DNA of 64,000 bases, from contig JAUMUD010000010.1 of assembly GCA_030530875.1 (NCBI GenBank), forward strand, positions 1 to 64,000, written 5' to 3'. This document shows positions 25,533 to 35,367 of this stretch, piece after piece; position 1 is the stretch's first letter, and each line of letters starts with the position of its first letter. Source of the stretch: Corynebacterium sp. Lineage in GTDB: Bacteria > Actinomycetota > Actinomycetes > Mycobacteriales > Mycobacteriaceae. The position numbers and the translations under genes are program-made. The notes beneath the pieces were generated by a model, which worked only from the letters and a program-made list of their open reading frames with translations, had not been told where the DNA came from and did no database searches.

Positions 25533-27383
25533 TTATTTTGAATTTTCCAAAATGGCATCAATTACCTGAGCCACACCGTCATCCTCCACGGGGGCCGTAA
25601 CATAATCAGCCTTGGCAATCACATGTGGGTCAGCATTGCCCATGGCCACGCCAAGACCCACCATTTCCAACATGTCAATATCATTTGGCATATCACCGCA
25701 GGCCACCAGGGTATCTGGGTCAATGCCCTCATGCTCAACGAGCCACTTCAAACCCACGGCCTTAGTAATGCCAATTGGGGAAAGCTCCGCGTGGCCTTCC
25801 TTCCAGGAATAGGTCACATCGGCCACGCCCTCAAGTTCAGGGGCAAGCTTCTGGCAAATTTCCTTGGATGGGCCAGGGGTCAGCACAGTCACCTTAATGG
25901 TGGTGCCATCGACAATATCAATGTCGAATTCACAATCAGGGAAGACCTGCTTGGAGACTTCAAGAATGCGATCATGCTGGTCCGCGGTAAAGCCCTGAAC
26001 GTGCAGAATCTCACCGGTGGCGGTATCCATCACCACCGCACCATTGGCACTCACAGCCAGTGGGGCATGGTTGAGCTTCTTAATAATTTTTGGAATTCGT
26101 GATGGCGGACGACCGGTGGCCATAATGAAACGGCGACCGGATTCCTCCAGGCGCGTCACTGCATCCTGAATAGCTTGGCTAATTTCCTGGTCATGGTAGA
26201 TGGTGCCATCCACATCAGATACCAAACCAGTCACATTCTTTGGCAACACTGCCTTCGTCCTTCCTGGCAGACGGTCATAGACCTGCTTCGTCTGCGCCAA
26301 CACTTGGTCCACAATATGAGAAATACTTGGGCTATAGAGAGCCTCCCTGCGCGAATTGAGCTGGGAAATCAGCTGCGCAGTGGACTCAGTTAGGCGCGCA
26401 CTCGCCCCTTGGATTTTCTGTGCGCCGACTTTCAAATTTGCAGTGGCTTCACGGGATAGCGTCGCGACGCTACTATTCAGAGCCCGCAACTTTTCTGAAA
26501 TATCCGTGCCATCAGGCAAGAATTGCTCGCTCTTTTCCAGCAAGAATTCGGCCGAGGCCTGGTGAATTTTTGCGGTGATATTATCCAAATCCTCGCGGAG
26601 CTTTCGCACGCGGATGCGCTCATTATAAAGAGCCTCATCCTCGACCTCGACCTCATGCGGGTCAGGCGCACTTCCGCCCAGGCGCTTTGGCATCCATGGG
26701 AGGCCTGGTGGGAATGGACCGTACTTGTCGATATAGTAATCCCACTGCTCATGGAGCTGCTTGACCATGATTTCACGGAATTCCTCGGTGGCTTCTTCCG
26801 GGTCACCCTGTGGGTAGAATGGCTCGCCAACCCAAATTTCGAGTGGGATATGCTTGCGGCCAAGATTGCGCTTGCCCACCTTTGGCCAGACGCGCTGGGA
26901 GCCCACCACGGTCACTGGGAAGAGTGGGACCTCAGCCTCTTGGGCCATGCGGACAGCACCGGAACGGAGTCGCTTGATTTCATAGGCGCGGGAGATGGTG
27001 CCCTCAGGGAAGATACCCACGAGTTCACCATTACGCAGGTAGTTCACTGCCTGATGGTAGGAGGAACCGCCATCAATGCGGTCCACGGAAATATGCTTAA
27101 GGCCGCGCATGATGGGGCCAGCCACTGGGGCCTTGAAGACCTCGGATTTGGCCATGAATCGAATGAATCGCTGGTGTGCACGGGCGGAAACACCGACATA
27201 GATAAAGTCCAGGTAGCCGGTGTGATTTGCAGCGACAACTGCACCCGAATCGGCGGGGAGTTTTTCAGCCCCACGTACGTGAACGCGGAGGTCCTGCGCA
27301 AAGAACATTGCGCGTGCCAGGCCGACCACACCTGTATAGAGAGGGTCGTGAATAATGCCATGCATCAAGCGACGAAAGCTCAT
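25533..27383 (-). CDS. Fusion of PlsC acyltransferase and Cof-type HAD phosphatase
   Basis: This 616-residue protein joins two enzymes. Residues of about 30-240 are a 1-acylglycerol-phosphate acyltransferase domain with the catalytic HX4D in ANHTGYLDFI and the FPEGTISR motif. Residues 260-370 are charged and helical. Residues of about 380-616 are a Cof HAD domain with VSDVDGTIY, ATGRPP and GDMPNDIDML. The HAD half is similar to the separate HAD protein encoded just downstream. TTGGAG stands five bases before the ATG. In mycobacteria this neighbourhood (Rv3813c-Rv3816c) holds separate genes. A linked role in phospholipid synthesis is inferred. Confidence 0.9.
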   Translation of the reverse strand: MSFRRLMHGIIHDPLYTGVVGLARAMFFAQDLRVHVRGAEKLPADSGAVVAANHTGYLDFIYVGVSARAHQRFIRFMAKSEVFKAPVAGPIMRGLKHISVDRIDGGSSYHQAVNYLRNGELVGIFPEGTISRAYEIKRLRSGAVRMAQEAEVPLFPVTVVGSQRVWPKVGKRNLGRKHIPLEIWVGEPFYPQGDPEEATEEFREIMVKQLHEQWDYYIDKYGPFPPGLPWMPKRLGGSAPDPHEVEVEDEALYNERIRVRKLREDLDNITAKIHQASAEFLLEKSEQFLPDGTDISEKLRALNSSVATLSREATANLKVGAQKIQGASARLTESTAQLISQLNSRREALYSPSISHIVDQVLAQTKQVYDRLPGRTKAVLPKNVTGLVSDVDGTIYHDQEISQAIQDAVTRLEESGRRFIMATGRPPSRIPKIIKKLNHAPLAVSANGAVVMDTATGEILHVQGFTADQHDRILEVSKQVFPDCEFDIDIVDGTTIKVTVLTPGPSKEICQKLAPELEGVADVTYSWKEGHAELSPIGITKAVGLKWLVEHEGIDPDTLVACGDMPNDIDMLEMVGLGVAMGNADPHVIAKADYVTAPVEDDGVAQVIDAILENSK

Positions 27384-27706
27384 ACTCCAACTGTACTAAA
27401 CTTTCGAAAATTCCGTGCGCAGTTTTCGGCTTTCACGATTAGTGAAGATGAAATTGGAATAGTTTTTGCCGATTAATTAACGGCGATAGCGGAAAAACCA
27501 GGGCCAATTTATGCAAAACCTTTGTGGGCGATAAAACCAGATCGCTGCAGCTTAAAAATAGTTTTCCCTCTGCCATTGTTTCTTTTGAGTATGAAGCCTT
27601 TGCATAGTGTGGTGGAGAACACAGTAGTTAAATTTTTTAAATTTATTGAGGTGGGGTTACTATACCGTAAGTAGATAAGTTTCAACCGTTTTAAAAGGAG
27701 GATACA
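27384..27706. other. Divergent intergenic region upstream of glpD
   Basis: No gene is seen. The right part holds the glpD ribosome site AAAGGAGGA and the CRP/GlxR-like site at 27608. A small hairpin GCGAT...ATCGC lies at 27528-27545. The left part must hold the promoter of the acyltransferase-HAD gene. Confidence 0.5.
27608..27623. promoter_or_regulatory. CRP/GlxR-like site upstream of glpD
   Basis: TGTGGTGGAGAACACA has the outer TGTG and CACA half sites of the GlxR consensus TGTGAnnTAnnTCACA at the right spacing, with the inner A/T and central TA not matched. It lies 84 bases before the glpD start, a fitting place for cAMP-dependent control of glycerol use. Confidence 0.5.
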
Positions 27707-29413
27707 GTGCTGAATAAAGCACAGCAGGAGCAGGCCTGGCAGGATTTTGAAACCGAACACTATGATGTGGTGATTATCGGTGGCGGTTCTGTTGGTGCCG
27801 GTACTGCTTTGGATGCTGCCACCCGTGGTTTGAAGGTTGCGGTTATTGAAAGCCGCGACTTTGCCGGCGGTACATCCTCCCGTTCATCCAAGATGTTCCA
27901 CGGTGGCCTGCGCTACCTGGAAATGCTCGACTTTGCACTTGTGGCCGAGTCCCTTCACGAGCGCGAGCTTTCCATGGCTCACCTCGCACCACACCTGGTT
28001 AAGCCACTGAAGTTCGTCTTCCCATTGACCCACCGCTTCTGGGAGCGCCCATATATGGCAGCTGGCTTCATGCTTTATGACCTCATGGGTGGCGCAAAGA
28101 CTGTTCCAATGCAGAAGCACCTGACCCGCAAGGGTACCCTGAAGCTTGCTGGTGGTCTGCGTTCCGATGCCTTCGTTGGTGGTGTTCGCTATTTTGACAC
28201 TCTCGTTGACGATGCACGCCATACCATGACCGTGCTGCGCACCGCTGAGCACTTTGGCGCTACTATCCGCCCAGCTACCCAGCTGGTTTCTTTCGAAAAA
28301 ACCAATGAGCGCATTACCGGTGCTGTGGTTCGTGATACGGATACCGGCCGCGAGACCACCATCCACGGTTCTGTCTTCATCAATGCCACCGGTGTGTGGA
28401 CCGATAAGATTCAGGAAATTGCTGGTGTTAAGGGCAAGTTCCACGTTCGTGCATCTAAGGGTGTGCACATTGTGATTCCTCGCACTGCCCTTGAGGGTAG
28501 CGTGGCTATGACCTTTGTTACTGAGAAGTCCGTTCTCTTCGTGATTCCTTGGGGTGAATACTGGATCATTGGTACCACCGATACCGACTGGGACCTCAAC
28601 CTGGCCAACCCTGCAGCAACCAAGGCTGATATTGACTACATTCTGGAGCACCTTAACTCCAAGGTGAAGCGTCAGATCACCTACTCCGATATCTGCGGTG
28701 TTTATGCTGGTCTTCGTCCACTGGTTTCCGGTACCTCCGACTCCACCACCAAGCTCTCCCGTAACCACGCTGTGGCCCGTGTGTGCCCAGGTCTGGTCTC
28801 CGTTGCTGGTGGTAAGTACACCACCTACCGCGTGATCGGTAAGGACACCATTGACCTTGCTGCTCATGATATTCCAAAGACCGTTCCATCCTCTGTGACG
28901 GAGAATGTGCCTCTGCTTGGTGCTGATGGCTACCATGCCCTGGCAAATCAGGTACCTGCCCTGGCACAGCGCCTGGGGATCAGCGAGGGCGTCGTAACGC
29001 ACCTGCTGAACCGCTACGGTTCCCTGATTTTCGAGGTGCTGGAGCCAGCCAAGCAGGACCCAAGCCTGCTGGAGCCAGTGCCACATGCTGAGGGTTATAT
29101 CAAGGCTGAGATTCTTTATGCTGCAACCCATGAGGGTGCCCGCCACCTTGAGGATGTTTTGGGTCGTCGTACCCGCATCACCATGGAATATGGCCACCGT
29201 GGCATGGACTGCGCTGAGGAAGTTTCCCAGCTTGTTGCCCCTGCTCTTGGTTGGGATGAGGAAACCCGTGAACATGAGGTTCGCATCTTCACCGAGCGCA
29301 TGCAGGCTGCTTTGGCCGCTGAAAAGGCGCTTACCGACGAAGCCGGTAATGACATTGCTGCCAAGGCCCCTGAATCCTACGCCGATATTGACACTTCTCA
29401 GGACGATCACTAA
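27707..29413 (+). CDS. glpD: Glycerol-3-phosphate dehydrogenase
   Basis: This 568-residue membrane-associated flavoprotein oxidises glycerol-3-phosphate to dihydroxyacetone phosphate and passes electrons to quinone. The FAD-binding VVIIGGGSVGAGTALDAA motif is near residue 20, and SSRSSKMFHGGLRYLE is the family signature. The start is a GTG with a perfect AAAGGAGGA seven bases upstream. It is the first gene of a glpD-glpF-glpK operon, which together takes in, phosphorylates and oxidises glycerol. Confidence 0.96.
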   Translation: MLNKAQQEQAWQDFETEHYDVVIIGGGSVGAGTALDAATRGLKVAVIESRDFAGGTSSRSSKMFHGGLRYLEMLDFALVAESLHERELSMAHLAPHLVKPLKFVFPLTHRFWERPYMAAGFMLYDLMGGAKTVPMQKHLTRKGTLKLAGGLRSDAFVGGVRYFDTLVDDARHTMTVLRTAEHFGATIRPATQLVSFEKTNERITGAVVRDTDTGRETTIHGSVFINATGVWTDKIQEIAGVKGKFHVRASKGVHIVIPRTALEGSVAMTFVTEKSVLFVIPWGEYWIIGTTDTDWDLNLANPAATKADIDYILEHLNSKVKRQITYSDICGVYAGLRPLVSGTSDSTTKLSRNHAVARVCPGLVSVAGGKYTTYRVIGKDTIDLAAHDIPKTVPSSVTENVPLLGADGYHALANQVPALAQRLGISEGVVTHLLNRYGSLIFEVLEPAKQDPSLLEPVPHAEGYIKAEILYAATHEGARHLEDVLGRRTRITMEYGHRGMDCAEEVSQLVAPALGWDEETREHEVRIFTERMQAALAAEKALTDEAGNDIAAKAPESYADIDTSQDDH

Positions 29414-29446
29414 TCGTCCACGAGCTTTACCGAGAAAGTTTCGATC

Positions 29447-30175
29447 ATGACCGCATCTTCTGCATTCCTCTGGGAATTTTTAGGTACTGCGGCGCTGCTG
29501 CTCTTCGGCAATGGCGTCTGCGCGGCCAACACACTACGCACCTCTGCAGCAAAAAACTCCGGCTGGCTTTTGATTGCCTTCGGTTGGGGTTTTGCCGTGT
29601 TGATCGGTGCCTCTATTGCGAGCCAGTCCGGCGGCCATTTGAATCCTGCTGTGACCCTGTGTCTGGCTTTCCAGGGTTCCCTGGACTGGAGCCTCGTGCC
29701 TGCGTATATCGCAGGTCAGCTACTGGGCGCCATGGTTGGCGCTTTCCTGGCTTGGGCTGCCTATAAGCAGCTTTTCGACGCTAATAATTATGACGAAGAC
29801 GGCAATATCACCCACGCCAATCAATCCACTGGCGGTATCTTCTTCACCGGACCAGCCCACGGCAATAATGCCTGGAACTGCGTAACTGAATTCATTGGTA
29901 CTGCTGCTTTGCTCGGCTTCATTGTATGGGGTCCTGGTGGTGTTGAGGTTGGTTCTCTGTCCTATGTGGCTGTGGCCTTCATCGTGGTGGCTATTGGTAT
30001 GAGCCTGGGTACTCCAACCGGCTATGCCATTAACCCTGCCCGTGACCTCGGTCCACGCCTGATGTATGCTTTCGTCCTTCCAATTAAGGACAAGGGCTCT
30101 GCGAACTGGGGCTATGCCTGGGTTCCTGTGGTTGCGCCTCTGCTTGCCGGTGTCGTCATCGGTGTCCTCGGTTAA
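29447..30175 (+). CDS. glpF: Glycerol uptake facilitator (aquaglyceroporin)
   Basis: This 242-residue membrane channel of the MIP family has both NPA boxes, GGHLNPAVT (about residue 62) and INPARDLGPR (about residue 188), and six membrane spans. Glycerol rather than water selectivity is inferred from the Asp after the second NPA box and from its place between glpD and glpK. It starts 33 bases after glpD. Confidence 0.95.
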   Translation: MTASSAFLWEFLGTAALLLFGNGVCAANTLRTSAAKNSGWLLIAFGWGFAVLIGASIASQSGGHLNPAVTLCLAFQGSLDWSLVPAYIAGQLLGAMVGAFLAWAAYKQLFDANNYDEDGNITHANQSTGGIFFTGPAHGNNAWNCVTEFIGTAALLGFIVWGPGGVEVGSLSYVAVAFIVVAIGMSLGTPTGYAINPARDLGPRLMYAFVLPIKDKGSANWGYAWVPVVAPLLAGVVIGVLG

Positions 30176-30201
30176 AGTTTTGAAATCTGAAAGGTCTAAT
30201 T

Positions 30202-31734
30202 ATGGTCCCACCATTTGAAAAAAAGTACATTGCCTCCGTTGACCAGGGCACCACGTCGACCCGCTGCATTCTCTTTAATGTGAATGGTGAAATTGCGGGC
30301 TCCGGCCAGTTTGAGCACGAGCAGATTTTCCCTCAGAAGGGTTGGGTTGAGCACGATCCGAATGAGATTTGGCTCAATACCCGTCGTGCTGTGGCTGCTG
30401 CTATTGCCGATGCCGATGCCGACCCTAAGGAAGTCATTGCGATGGGCATCACCAACCAGCGTGAAACCACCATTGTGTGGGATAAAAACACTGGTGAGCC
30501 TGTGTACAATGCCATTGTCTGGCAGGATACTCGTACTAGTGCCTTGTGCGAGGAGATTGCTGGCCCTGAGGGTGTTGACCGTTGGCGCCACAAGACTGGT
30601 ATGAGTCTGACCTCTTATCCTTCTGGCCCAAAGGTACGTTGGATTCTGGATAATGTTCCAGGTGCGCGTGAGAAGGCTGAGGCTGGTGACCTGCTCTTTG
30701 GCACCATTGATACTTGGTTGATTTGGAATATGACCGGTGGTGCTGAGGGCGATAATGGCCAGCCAGCACTGCACGTGACGGACGTGACCAATGCCTCTCG
30801 TACTTGCCTGATGGATTTGAAAACCCTCCAGTGGGACGATGAGCTTATCGAGGCCATGGGCATTCCACGCTCCATGCTCCCTGAGATTCGCCCATCGGTG
30901 GCTTCCTACCGTACTGTTCGTGAACGCGGTACCCTGGCTGGCGTTCCAATTTGCGGTGTGCTGGGCGACCAGCATGCGGCCATGTTTGGTCAGGCCTGCT
31001 TCCGCGATGGTGATGCCAAGAATACCTACGGTACTGGTCTATTCATGCTGCTCAATACGGGTACCAAGCCACGCTTCTCCGATAATGGCCTGATTACCAC
31101 TGTGTGCTATCAAATTGAGGGCCAGAAGCCAGTCTATGCCCTTGAGGGTTCTGTGGCTGTGGGTGGTTCCCTAGTGCAGTGGCTTCGCGATAATCTTCAG
31201 ATTATTCCTGATGCCCCAACCGTGGAGACCTATGCCAAGCAGGTCGAGGACAATGGTGGCGTCTATGTGGTGCCAGCATTCTCCGGCCTCTTTGCCCCAC
31301 GCTGGCGTTCTGATGCCCGCGGCGTGATTGTTGGTCTGACCCGCTTTGCTAACCGCAACCACATTGCCCGTGCCGTGATTGAGGCTACCGCTTATCAGAC
31401 CCGTGAGGTTCTGGATGCCATGGTTGCCGATTCCGGTGTGGCTCTCAACGAGCTCAAGGTTGATGGCGGCATGGTGAAGAATGAGCTGCTCATGCAGTTC
31501 CAGTCCGACATCATTGATACCAATGTGGTTCGTCCAAAGATCATTGAGACCACCGCCCTTGGTGCTGCCTATGCGGCTGGTCTTTATAGTGGCTTCTGGG
31601 ATTCGCTGGATATTCTCAAGGAGAAGAACTCCGTGGATAAGGTCTGGCACCCAGAGATGTCTGCCGAGCAACGCGACCACCTCTATCATGAGTGGAACCG
31701 CGCTGTGGAGCGCACCTTCGATTGGGAACAGTAA
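30202..31734 (+). CDS. glpK: Glycerol kinase
   Basis: This 510-residue FGGY kinase makes glycerol-3-phosphate from glycerol and ATP. The phosphate-binding [11 protein letters not shown] is at residue 12, IVWQDTRT is the substrate-loop signature, and the C-terminal FGGY motif appears as [21 protein letters not shown] ribosome site GAAAGG precedes the ATG. It is the last gene of the glp operon and is followed by a strong terminator. Confidence 0.97.
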   Translation: MVPPFEKKYIASVDQGTTSTRCILFNVNGEIAGSGQFEHEQIFPQKGWVEHDPNEIWLNTRRAVAAAIADADADPKEVIAMGITNQRETTIVWDKNTGEPVYNAIVWQDTRTSALCEEIAGPEGVDRWRHKTGMSLTSYPSGPKVRWILDNVPGAREKAEAGDLLFGTIDTWLIWNMTGGAEGDNGQPALHVTDVTNASRTCLMDLKTLQWDDELIEAMGIPRSMLPEIRPSVASYRTVRERGTLAGVPICGVLGDQHAAMFGQACFRDGDAKNTYGTGLFMLLNTGTKPRFSDNGLITTVCYQIEGQKPVYALEGSVAVGGSLVQWLRDNLQIIPDAPTVETYAKQVEDNGGVYVVPAFSGLFAPRWRSDARGVIVGLTRFANRNHIARAVIEATAYQTREVLDAMVADSGVALNELKVDGGMVKNELLMQFQSDIIDTNVVRPKIIETTALGAAYAAGLYSGFWDSLDILKEKNSVDKVWHPEMSAEQRDHLYHEWNRAVERTFDWEQ

Positions 31735-31750
31735 GCCCAGTCAACCAAAG

Positions 31751-31788
31751 AATCCGCCTACCCCAGTACGGGGCGGGCGGATTTTTTT
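31751..31788 (+). terminator. Rho-independent terminator of the glp operon
   Basis: AATCCGCC pairs with GGGCGGATT, with CCC/GGG inside, and a run of seven T follows. The T run ends on the stop codon of the converging DUF1304 gene. Confidence 0.9.
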
Positions 31789-32146
31789 AAGCCAGAATCA
31801 AGAAGATGATGGCGAGCAGTGGGAGAAAGCCCTGCTTTACTGCGGCACCACGGTGTGCAGCGGAAGTTAGACCAAGGGCGAGTGCTGCAAAGAGCATGGA
31901 GCCTGCACCAGCGGCAATAAGTGCGTGGTTACCCAGCACCAAACCAATGATGGTCACCACAGCCAACATGAGATTATAAACACCCTGGTTGAAGGCCATG
32001 AACTTGGTATGAGCAAGTTCATCCGCGCTCAGTTCGCCGAAGACCTTGCGGGTGGCTGGCTTATCCCAGGCGAAAGACTCCATATAGAAGATGTAGAGAT
32101 GCAAGATTGCTGCGAGCGCGGCAAAGATGATCATGAGGATATTCAC
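31787..32146 (-). CDS. DUF1304 small membrane protein
   Basis: This 119-residue protein has four predicted membrane spans and the family start with YIFYMESFAWDKP. The function of DUF1304 is unknown. The frame opens at a TTG at 32185, but CTGGAG five bases before the GTG at 32146 makes that the likely start. It converges with glpK. Confidence 0.85.
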   Translation of the reverse strand: MNILMIIFAALAAILHLYIFYMESFAWDKPATRKVFGELSADELAHTKFMAFNQGVYNLMLAVVTIIGLVLGNHALIAAGAGSMLFAALALGLTSAAHRGAAVKQGFLPLLAIIFLILA

Positions 32147-32165
32147 GAAAGCTCCAGTCGCTAAA

Positions 32166-32182
32166 TGTACAAACAGAGTACA
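32166..32182. promoter_or_regulatory. Inverted repeat upstream of the DUF1304 gene
   Basis: TGTAC and GTACA are separated by seven bases, 20 bases before the GTG at 32146. The size and place suit an operator. Confidence 0.3.
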
Positions 32183-32265
32183 CAACGCTTAACCTATTAG
32201 TTTTATTCCCCGAGCGTATCTTGGGTGCTCTTCCCCACTGGTTTCTATTACGCTATAGTAATTCC

Positions 32266-32988
32266 ATGAGTGTAATTGGCGTCGGCATTGCCCTTTTCCT
32301 GGGCTGCATTTTGCAGTGCATTACAGGCATGGGCTTGGCGCTGGTTGCCGCCCCGCTGCTGATTCTTTTCCTTGGTGAGCATGATGGCGTAATGCTCCTT
32401 CAGGTCATTGGCGTCATTGTCTGTGCCGTTTCTGCCAAGGCACTCTGGCATGAGATTGACCGCCCAAAGCTCATTCGTATTTTTATCCCCGCAGCCATTG
32501 GCGTTATTCCCGGTGTGGTCTTTGCCCATCTTGTGGCCCCAAAGATTTTGGACATTAGCCTTGGTGTGGCCACCTTGATTGCCCTTGCGCTGGGGAAGCT
32601 GGTGACCCACAGCCGCCTTATGGCAGGTCCTGCCGGTGCCCCCATTGCCGGTGGCACGTCCGGCTTTCTCAATGTCTGCGCCGGTATTGGTGGGCCGCCT
32701 CTGGTGATTTATGCCCACTGCATTAATTGGGAGTACCGCTCCTATGTGGCCACTGCCCAGGCCTATTTCACCTGTTTGAATCTGCTCAGCCTCATCATGA
32801 GCCTTATTTCCCACGGCATCCCGGTTTTTCAAAATGGCATTTGGATTACTGCCGCCACAACAAGTATCGCCGGATTTATCGCAGCGCATTATCTCCACGA
32901 CTATCTGCCCGAGAAGCGTGCCGGCCAGCTGGTCTATATCATCGCAGTGCTTGGCGCAGCAGCCGTCACCGTACGAGGAATCCTATAA
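32266..32988 (+). CDS. TauE/SafE-family membrane permease
   Basis: This 240-residue protein has about eight membrane spans and the two repeated halves of the TauE/SafE family (CILQCITGMGLALVAAP and GFLNVCAGIGGPP). Members move sulfite, sulfoacetate or related organic anions, usually outwards; the substrate cannot be told here. The frame is open from 32221, but the ATG at 32266 gives the usual hydrophobic N-terminus. It has no sulfur-metabolism neighbours. Confidence 0.85.
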   Translation: MSVIGVGIALFLGCILQCITGMGLALVAAPLLILFLGEHDGVMLLQVIGVIVCAVSAKALWHEIDRPKLIRIFIPAAIGVIPGVVFAHLVAPKILDISLGVATLIALALGKLVTHSRLMAGPAGAPIAGGTSGFLNVCAGIGGPPLVIYAHCINWEYRSYVATAQAYFTCLNLLSLIMSLISHGIPVFQNGIWITAATTSIAGFIAAHYLHDYLPEKRAGQLVYIIAVLGAAAVTVRGIL

Positions 32989-32992
32989 ATAC

Positions 32993-33021
32993 AAAAAGCG
33001 GGAGCACGCAGTGCGTACTCC
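32993..33021 (-). terminator. Rho-independent terminator of serS
   Basis: On the minus strand GGGAGTACGC pairs with GCGTGCTCCC around ACT, with one wobble, and GCTTTTTG follows. It lies about 20 bases past the serS stop. Confidence 0.85.
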
Positions 33022-33040
33022 CTAGGTGAAGCTAAATTTA

Positions 33041-34300
33041 CTACTTCTTTGGCTCCAGGACTTCCTTGCCCACGAATGGACGCAGAGCCTCAGGAACAAC
33101 CACAGAACCATCCTTCTGCTGGTTATTTTCAAGGATGGCCACGAGCCAACGAGTGGTGGCCAGGGTGCCGTTGAGGGTGGCGCAGGTCTGAGCCTTGCCA
33201 TTCTCATCACGGTAACGCACCTGGAGGCGACGGGCCTGGAAGGTGGTGCAGTTCGAGGTGGAGGTGAGCTCACGGTAGGTGTTCTGGGTTGGAACCCAGG
33301 CCTCAGTGTCGAACTTGCGGGCTGCGGAGGAACCGAGGTCGCCACCAGCAACGTCGATAATGCGATAAGGCACGTTGACGGCACCGAGCATTTCGCGTTC
33401 CATATTCAGCAGGTGCTGGTGTTCAGCAGCAGCATCCTCTGGCTTGCAGTAGGAGAACATCTCTACCTTGTCGAACTGGTGCACACGCAGGATACCGCGG
33501 GTGTCCTTACCGTAGGAGCCAGCCTCACGGCGAAAACAGGAGGACCAACCGGCATAGCGCTTTGGCCCCTCAGAGAGGTCGATGATTTCACCAGCGTGGT
33601 AGCCAGCCAAGGCCACCTCAGAGGTGCCGACGAGGTAGAGGTCGTCGGTAGGCAAATAATAAATTTCATCGGAGTGTGCGCCGAGGAAGCCGGTACCATT
33701 CATGGACTCAGGGCGGACAAGCACTGGTGGAACCATGAGCTGGAAGCCGTGCTGGCGGGCCTTGACAGCGGCCAGGTTCAGCATGGCGAGCTGCAGGAAG
33801 GCGCCGTCACCAGTCAGGAAGTAGAAGCGGGAACCAGAAACCTTGGTGCCACGGTCCATATCAATCAGGCCGAGGGATTCACCGAGTTCAAGGTGGTCCT
33901 TTGGTTCGAAGTCGAACTTGGTTGGTTCACCAACGTGCTCCAGAACAACAAAGTCATCCTCGCCGCCGGCTGGGGCGCCTTCAACCACATTGCCAATCTT
34001 GTACTGGAGTTCCGTTACGCGATCTTCCGCAGCCTTCTGGGCAGCCTCAGCAGCCTTGACCTTCTCCTTAAGTTCATTGGAACCCTCAAGCAGAGCAGGG
34101 CGCTCCTCCGGGCTGGCCTGGCCAATCTTCTTACCAAAAGCCTTCTGCTCACCACGGAGCTTATCGGCCTCGGCAATGGCATTACGACGCTCTTCATCTG
34201 CAGCCAGAAGTTCGTCGACAAGGGCAGGGTCCTCACCACGGGTACGCTGAGAGGCCCGAACAATATCGGGGTTCTCACGGAGCATTTTCAGATCGATCAT
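33041..34300 (-). CDS. serS: Seryl-tRNA synthetase
   Basis: This 419-residue class II synthetase charges tRNA-Ser. The N-terminal 110 residues form the charged antiparallel coiled-coil arm. Motif 2 is [20 protein letters not shown] and motif 3 is [16 protein letters not shown]. The TSEVAL serine-binding element is present. The start has no ribosome site; a -10 box seven bases upstream suggests a leaderless mRNA. It is divergent from the septum-formation-type gene with only 32 bases between the starts. Confidence 0.97.
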   Translation of the reverse strand: MIDLKMLRENPDIVRASQRTRGEDPALVDELLAADEERRNAIAEADKLRGEQKAFGKKIGQASPEERPALLEGSNELKEKVKAAEAAQKAAEDRVTELQYKIGNVVEGAPAGGEDDFVVLEHVGEPTKFDFEPKDHLELGESLGLIDMDRGTKVSGSRFYFLTGDGAFLQLAMLNLAAVKARQHGFQLMVPPVLVRPESMNGTGFLGAHSDEIYYLPTDDLYLVGTSEVALAGYHAGEIIDLSEGPKRYAGWSSCFRREAGSYGKDTRGILRVHQFDKVEMFSYCKPEDAAAEHQHLLNMEREMLGAVNVPYRIIDVAGGDLGSSAARKFDTEAWVPTQNTYRELTSTSNCTTFQARRLQVRYRDENGKAQTCATLNGTLATTRWLVAILENNQQKDGSVVVPEALRPFVGKEVLEPKK

Positions 34301-34307
34301 AAAATCT

Positions 34308-34326
34308 AGATTACACGCCTTATTAT
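34308..34326. promoter_or_regulatory. Back-to-back leaderless -10 boxes for serS and the septum-formation gene
   Basis: On the minus strand TAATCT (34308-34313) stands 7 bases before the serS ATG. On the plus strand TATTAT (34321-34326) stands 6 bases before the ATG at 34333. Both distances place transcription starts at or next to the start codons. Confidence 0.55.
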
Positions 34327-34332
34327 TAATGT

Positions 34333-35367
34333 ATGAGATTTCGCCGACGGACCCGCCCTGTGCTTGCTTGCCTCATTGGCATTTTGGTCGCAGGATCTGC
34401 CATGACTGCTTTTTATATTGCCCAGAATCTTAATGGTGGCGGCGTTATTTCGGTGGACCAATCCAGTGGTAATGCCCGCACGGAGGTTGCGCCTTTTAGC
34501 ACTGCCGATGTGGGGGATTGCCTAAATTGGAACCTCACTCAGGATGGTTCCTTGGGCAATTTTGGTCGCACAAACTGCACAGATAATCACCGCTTTGAGG
34601 TCACTGCCCGGCTCAATCTTGGCTACTATCCGGATTCACAATTTGCTACGGACGCACCGAGCCCGGATGCGAATCAGCAGGCAGCTTTACGACGCTCCTA
34701 TTGCCAGGACCCCACCGTTAACTATCTTGGCGGGGCCTATGACCCAGCAGGACGTTATTCCATTAGTGTAATTTTGCCGCCGGCCAGTGCCTGGAATTCT
34801 GGCGATAGGACCATGCTCTGTGGCCTTGAGGTGCGCGATGCTTCGGGCAATACCACTCAAACGCAGGGTACGGCCAAGAATCAGGACCAGTCTCGTGTGG
34901 CCCAGGAGGGGCAGTGTGTGGCTGTGGGCGCGAATAATTCTATGAGCATTGTGGATTGCGCCATGGACCATGCCTTTGAGGTGACCAAGGTTGTGGACAC
35001 CCAGCAGCTTTTCCCACAGGCTACTAATGCTGCACCACCAAGTGTGGATGATCAGAATAGGCAGCTTTCGGGCATTTGCACCCAGGCGGCCTTGGATTAT
35101 TTGGGTGGCGATGATGCCCTTTATAACTCAACCTTGCAGCCATTCTGGACTACACGTAGCCCTGAGGAATGGTCCACCGGTTCACATTTGGTGAACTGTG
35201 CTTTGGCCAAGGATAATCGCAGCGCTACGGATAACCGCTCAAGCTTTGCTGTTTTGGCTGGTAGCGCTAAGGGCGCCTTTACAATTAATGGCGAAGTACC
35301 ACCGGCTCAGCCGGTCCGTAGGCCTCTGCGTGAGACCCCGGCACCGACCACTCCAGCGACCCCTTAG
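34333..35367 (+). CDS. Septum-formation-family membrane-anchored protein (Rv3835-type)
   Basis: This 344-residue protein has one N-terminal membrane span (about residues 10-30) and an outside part with two related units: VGDCLNW...[10 protein letters not shown] and EGQCVAV...[11 protein letters not shown]. The paired Cys and the D/N-H-x-FEV end are typical of the Septum_form domain. The C-terminus is Pro-rich. Rv3835 is next to serS in mycobacteria too. The function is not established; the name comes from an early phenotype in an actinomycete. The stop overlaps that of pheA by four bases (TTAG). Confidence 0.85.
   Translation: MRFRRRTRPVLACLIGILVAGSAMTAFYIAQNLNGGGVISVDQSSGNARTEVAPFSTADVGDCLNWNLTQDGSLGNFGRTNCTDNHRFEVTARLNLGYYPDSQFATDAPSPDANQQAALRRSYCQDPTVNYLGGAYDPAGRYSISVILPPASAWNSGDRTMLCGLEVRDASGNTTQTQGTAKNQDQSRVAQEGQCVAVGANNSMSIVDCAMDHAFEVTKVVDTQQLFPQATNAAPPSVDDQNRQLSGICTQAALDYLGGDDALYNSTLQPFWTTRSPEEWSTGSHLVNCALAKDNRSATDNRSSFAVLAGSAKGAFTINGEVPPAQPVRRPLRETPAPTTPATP

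Noticed and set aside
27884..29410. Minus-strand frame of 508 codons opposite glpD
   Set aside because: glpD is unambiguous and highly conserved; the antisense product resembles nothing.
32147..32185. Upstream TTG start for the DUF1304 protein
   Set aside because: It would run through the inverted repeat at 32166 and lacks a ribosome site; the GTG at 32146 has one.
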